This document shows, in pieces, positions 12,401-12,643 of a DNA stretch of 12,643 nucleotides; position 1 is the stretch's first letter, and every line of letters starts with the position of its first letter. The notes beneath the pieces were generated by a model. That model searched no databases, was not told the origin of the DNA, and saw only the letters and a program-made list of their open reading frames with translations. The position numbers and the translations under genes were made by a program. This DNA is from an uncultured Dialister sp. (GTDB lineage: Bacteria; Bacillota; Negativicutes; Veillonellales; Dialisteraceae), in contig UQRR01000064.1 of assembly GCA_900543455.1 (NCBI GenBank), positions 1 through 12,643 on the forward strand, written 5' to 3'.

Positions 12401-12428
12401 TGACTGCTGACTAGTGACTGGTGACTGG
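12401..12428. repeat. Four-unit heptamer tract, inverted relative to 10914-10997
   Basis: TGACTGC, TGACTAG, TGACTGG and TGACTGG follow each other without gaps. The reverse complement gives CCAGTCA and CTAGTCA units, the same family as at 10914-10997. The hydrolase gene is therefore bracketed by this repeat in opposite orientation. Confidence 0.7.
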
Positions 12429-12439
12429 GATTTCTCCGG

Positions 12440-12591
12440 CATCGTCATCCCGAGCGCAGCCGAGGGATCTTTCTTGTACTGCGGGAATCAGCGTGTATGC
12501 GCTGAGGGAAAACGATGTCCTGGTGCTGCCTCACATCAGGCGATGAGCGTTCTGCAATAAAGATTTCTCGGCTACGCTCGAAATGACGATG
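12440..12591. repeat. Imperfect inverted repeat of 33 bp, with GTCATYYYGAGCG motif
   Basis: Positions 12440-12472 and the complement of 12559-12591 agree at 28 of 33 bases; all five differences are transitions. Each arm holds a short hairpin: TCCC...GGGA in the left arm becomes TTTC...GAAA in the right, so two base pairs change together. The 86 bp between contain no gene that I can support. Confidence 0.65.
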
Positions 12592-12615
12592 CGCGCGAAG
12601 CGCTATCAAACCTCC

Positions 12616-12642
12616 GCGGCGCTTCTGATTTTTATGCGCCGC
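12616..12642. other. GC-rich hairpin at the window end
   Basis: GCGGCGC (12616-12622) pairs with GCGCCGC (12636-12642) with a 13-nt T-rich loop. The context is cut off by the window edge, so it cannot be called a terminator. The neighbouring region from 12592 shows no gene. Confidence 0.3.
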
Positions 12643-12643
12643 A

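Overview
The window looks like chromosomal DNA of a low-GC-lineage Firmicute with fairly high coding GC. A Negativicutes genome of the Dialister/Veillonella type would fit the overall gene style and the dense intergenic repeats, but this is an impression and not something the sequence proves. Coding sequences start with good AGGAGG-like ribosome binding sites. Several promoters match the sigma-A consensus closely. Most genes are on the minus strand. I see no phage genes, no transposase, no CRISPR array, no tRNA and no rRNA.

Layout: (1) 1-1090 has a possible gene end and a 24-bp bidirectional terminator, then an unrecognised protein with a C-terminal membrane segment (108-845, minus) read from a clear promoter. 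(2) 1091-1925 has a small unknown protein whose 3' end lies in a 115-bp nested palindrome. A 234-bp element with perfect 18-bp terminal inverted repeats and a short heptamer tract follow. (3) 1926-3211 has an RluA-type pseudouridine synthase, then a 42-aa protein framed by two terminators. (4) 3212-4509 has a YigZ/IMPACT-family protein between repeat-rich spacers; the second spacer holds a diverged, inverted copy of the 234-bp element. (5) 4510-8103 has argH and argG, overlapping by 4 nt and read from one promoter, preceded by a TetR-family regulator with its own promoter and terminator. (6) 8104-8724 is gene-poor. It contains a consensus minus-strand promoter followed about 200 nt later by a terminator, with complementary segments between: a candidate structured RNA. 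(7) 8725-10744 is a tight four-gene minus-strand operon: a carboxymuconolactone-decarboxylase/cupin fusion, a cytoplasmic flavodoxin, a 53-aa helical protein resembling the tail of a MerR regulator, and a flavodoxin-like lipoprotein. (8) 10980-12278 is a secreted SGNH/GDSL hydrolase with two Fn3-like repeats, bracketed by the same 7-bp repeat family. (9) The right end is repeat DNA.

Functionally, argG and argH are the last two steps of arginine synthesis. The flavodoxin/cupin operon looks like a redox or detoxification module, with one FMN protein in the cytoplasm and one apparently anchored outside the membrane; its substrate cannot be read from sequence. RluA and YigZ are housekeeping RNA/translation-associated families.

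The most unusual content is between the genes: a MITE-like element whose two copies show a compensatory base-pair change in a hairpin, a dispersed heptamer family (one 12-unit array crosses a stop codon), the candidate RNA at about 8430-8628, and a perfect antisense terminator-like hairpin inside argH.
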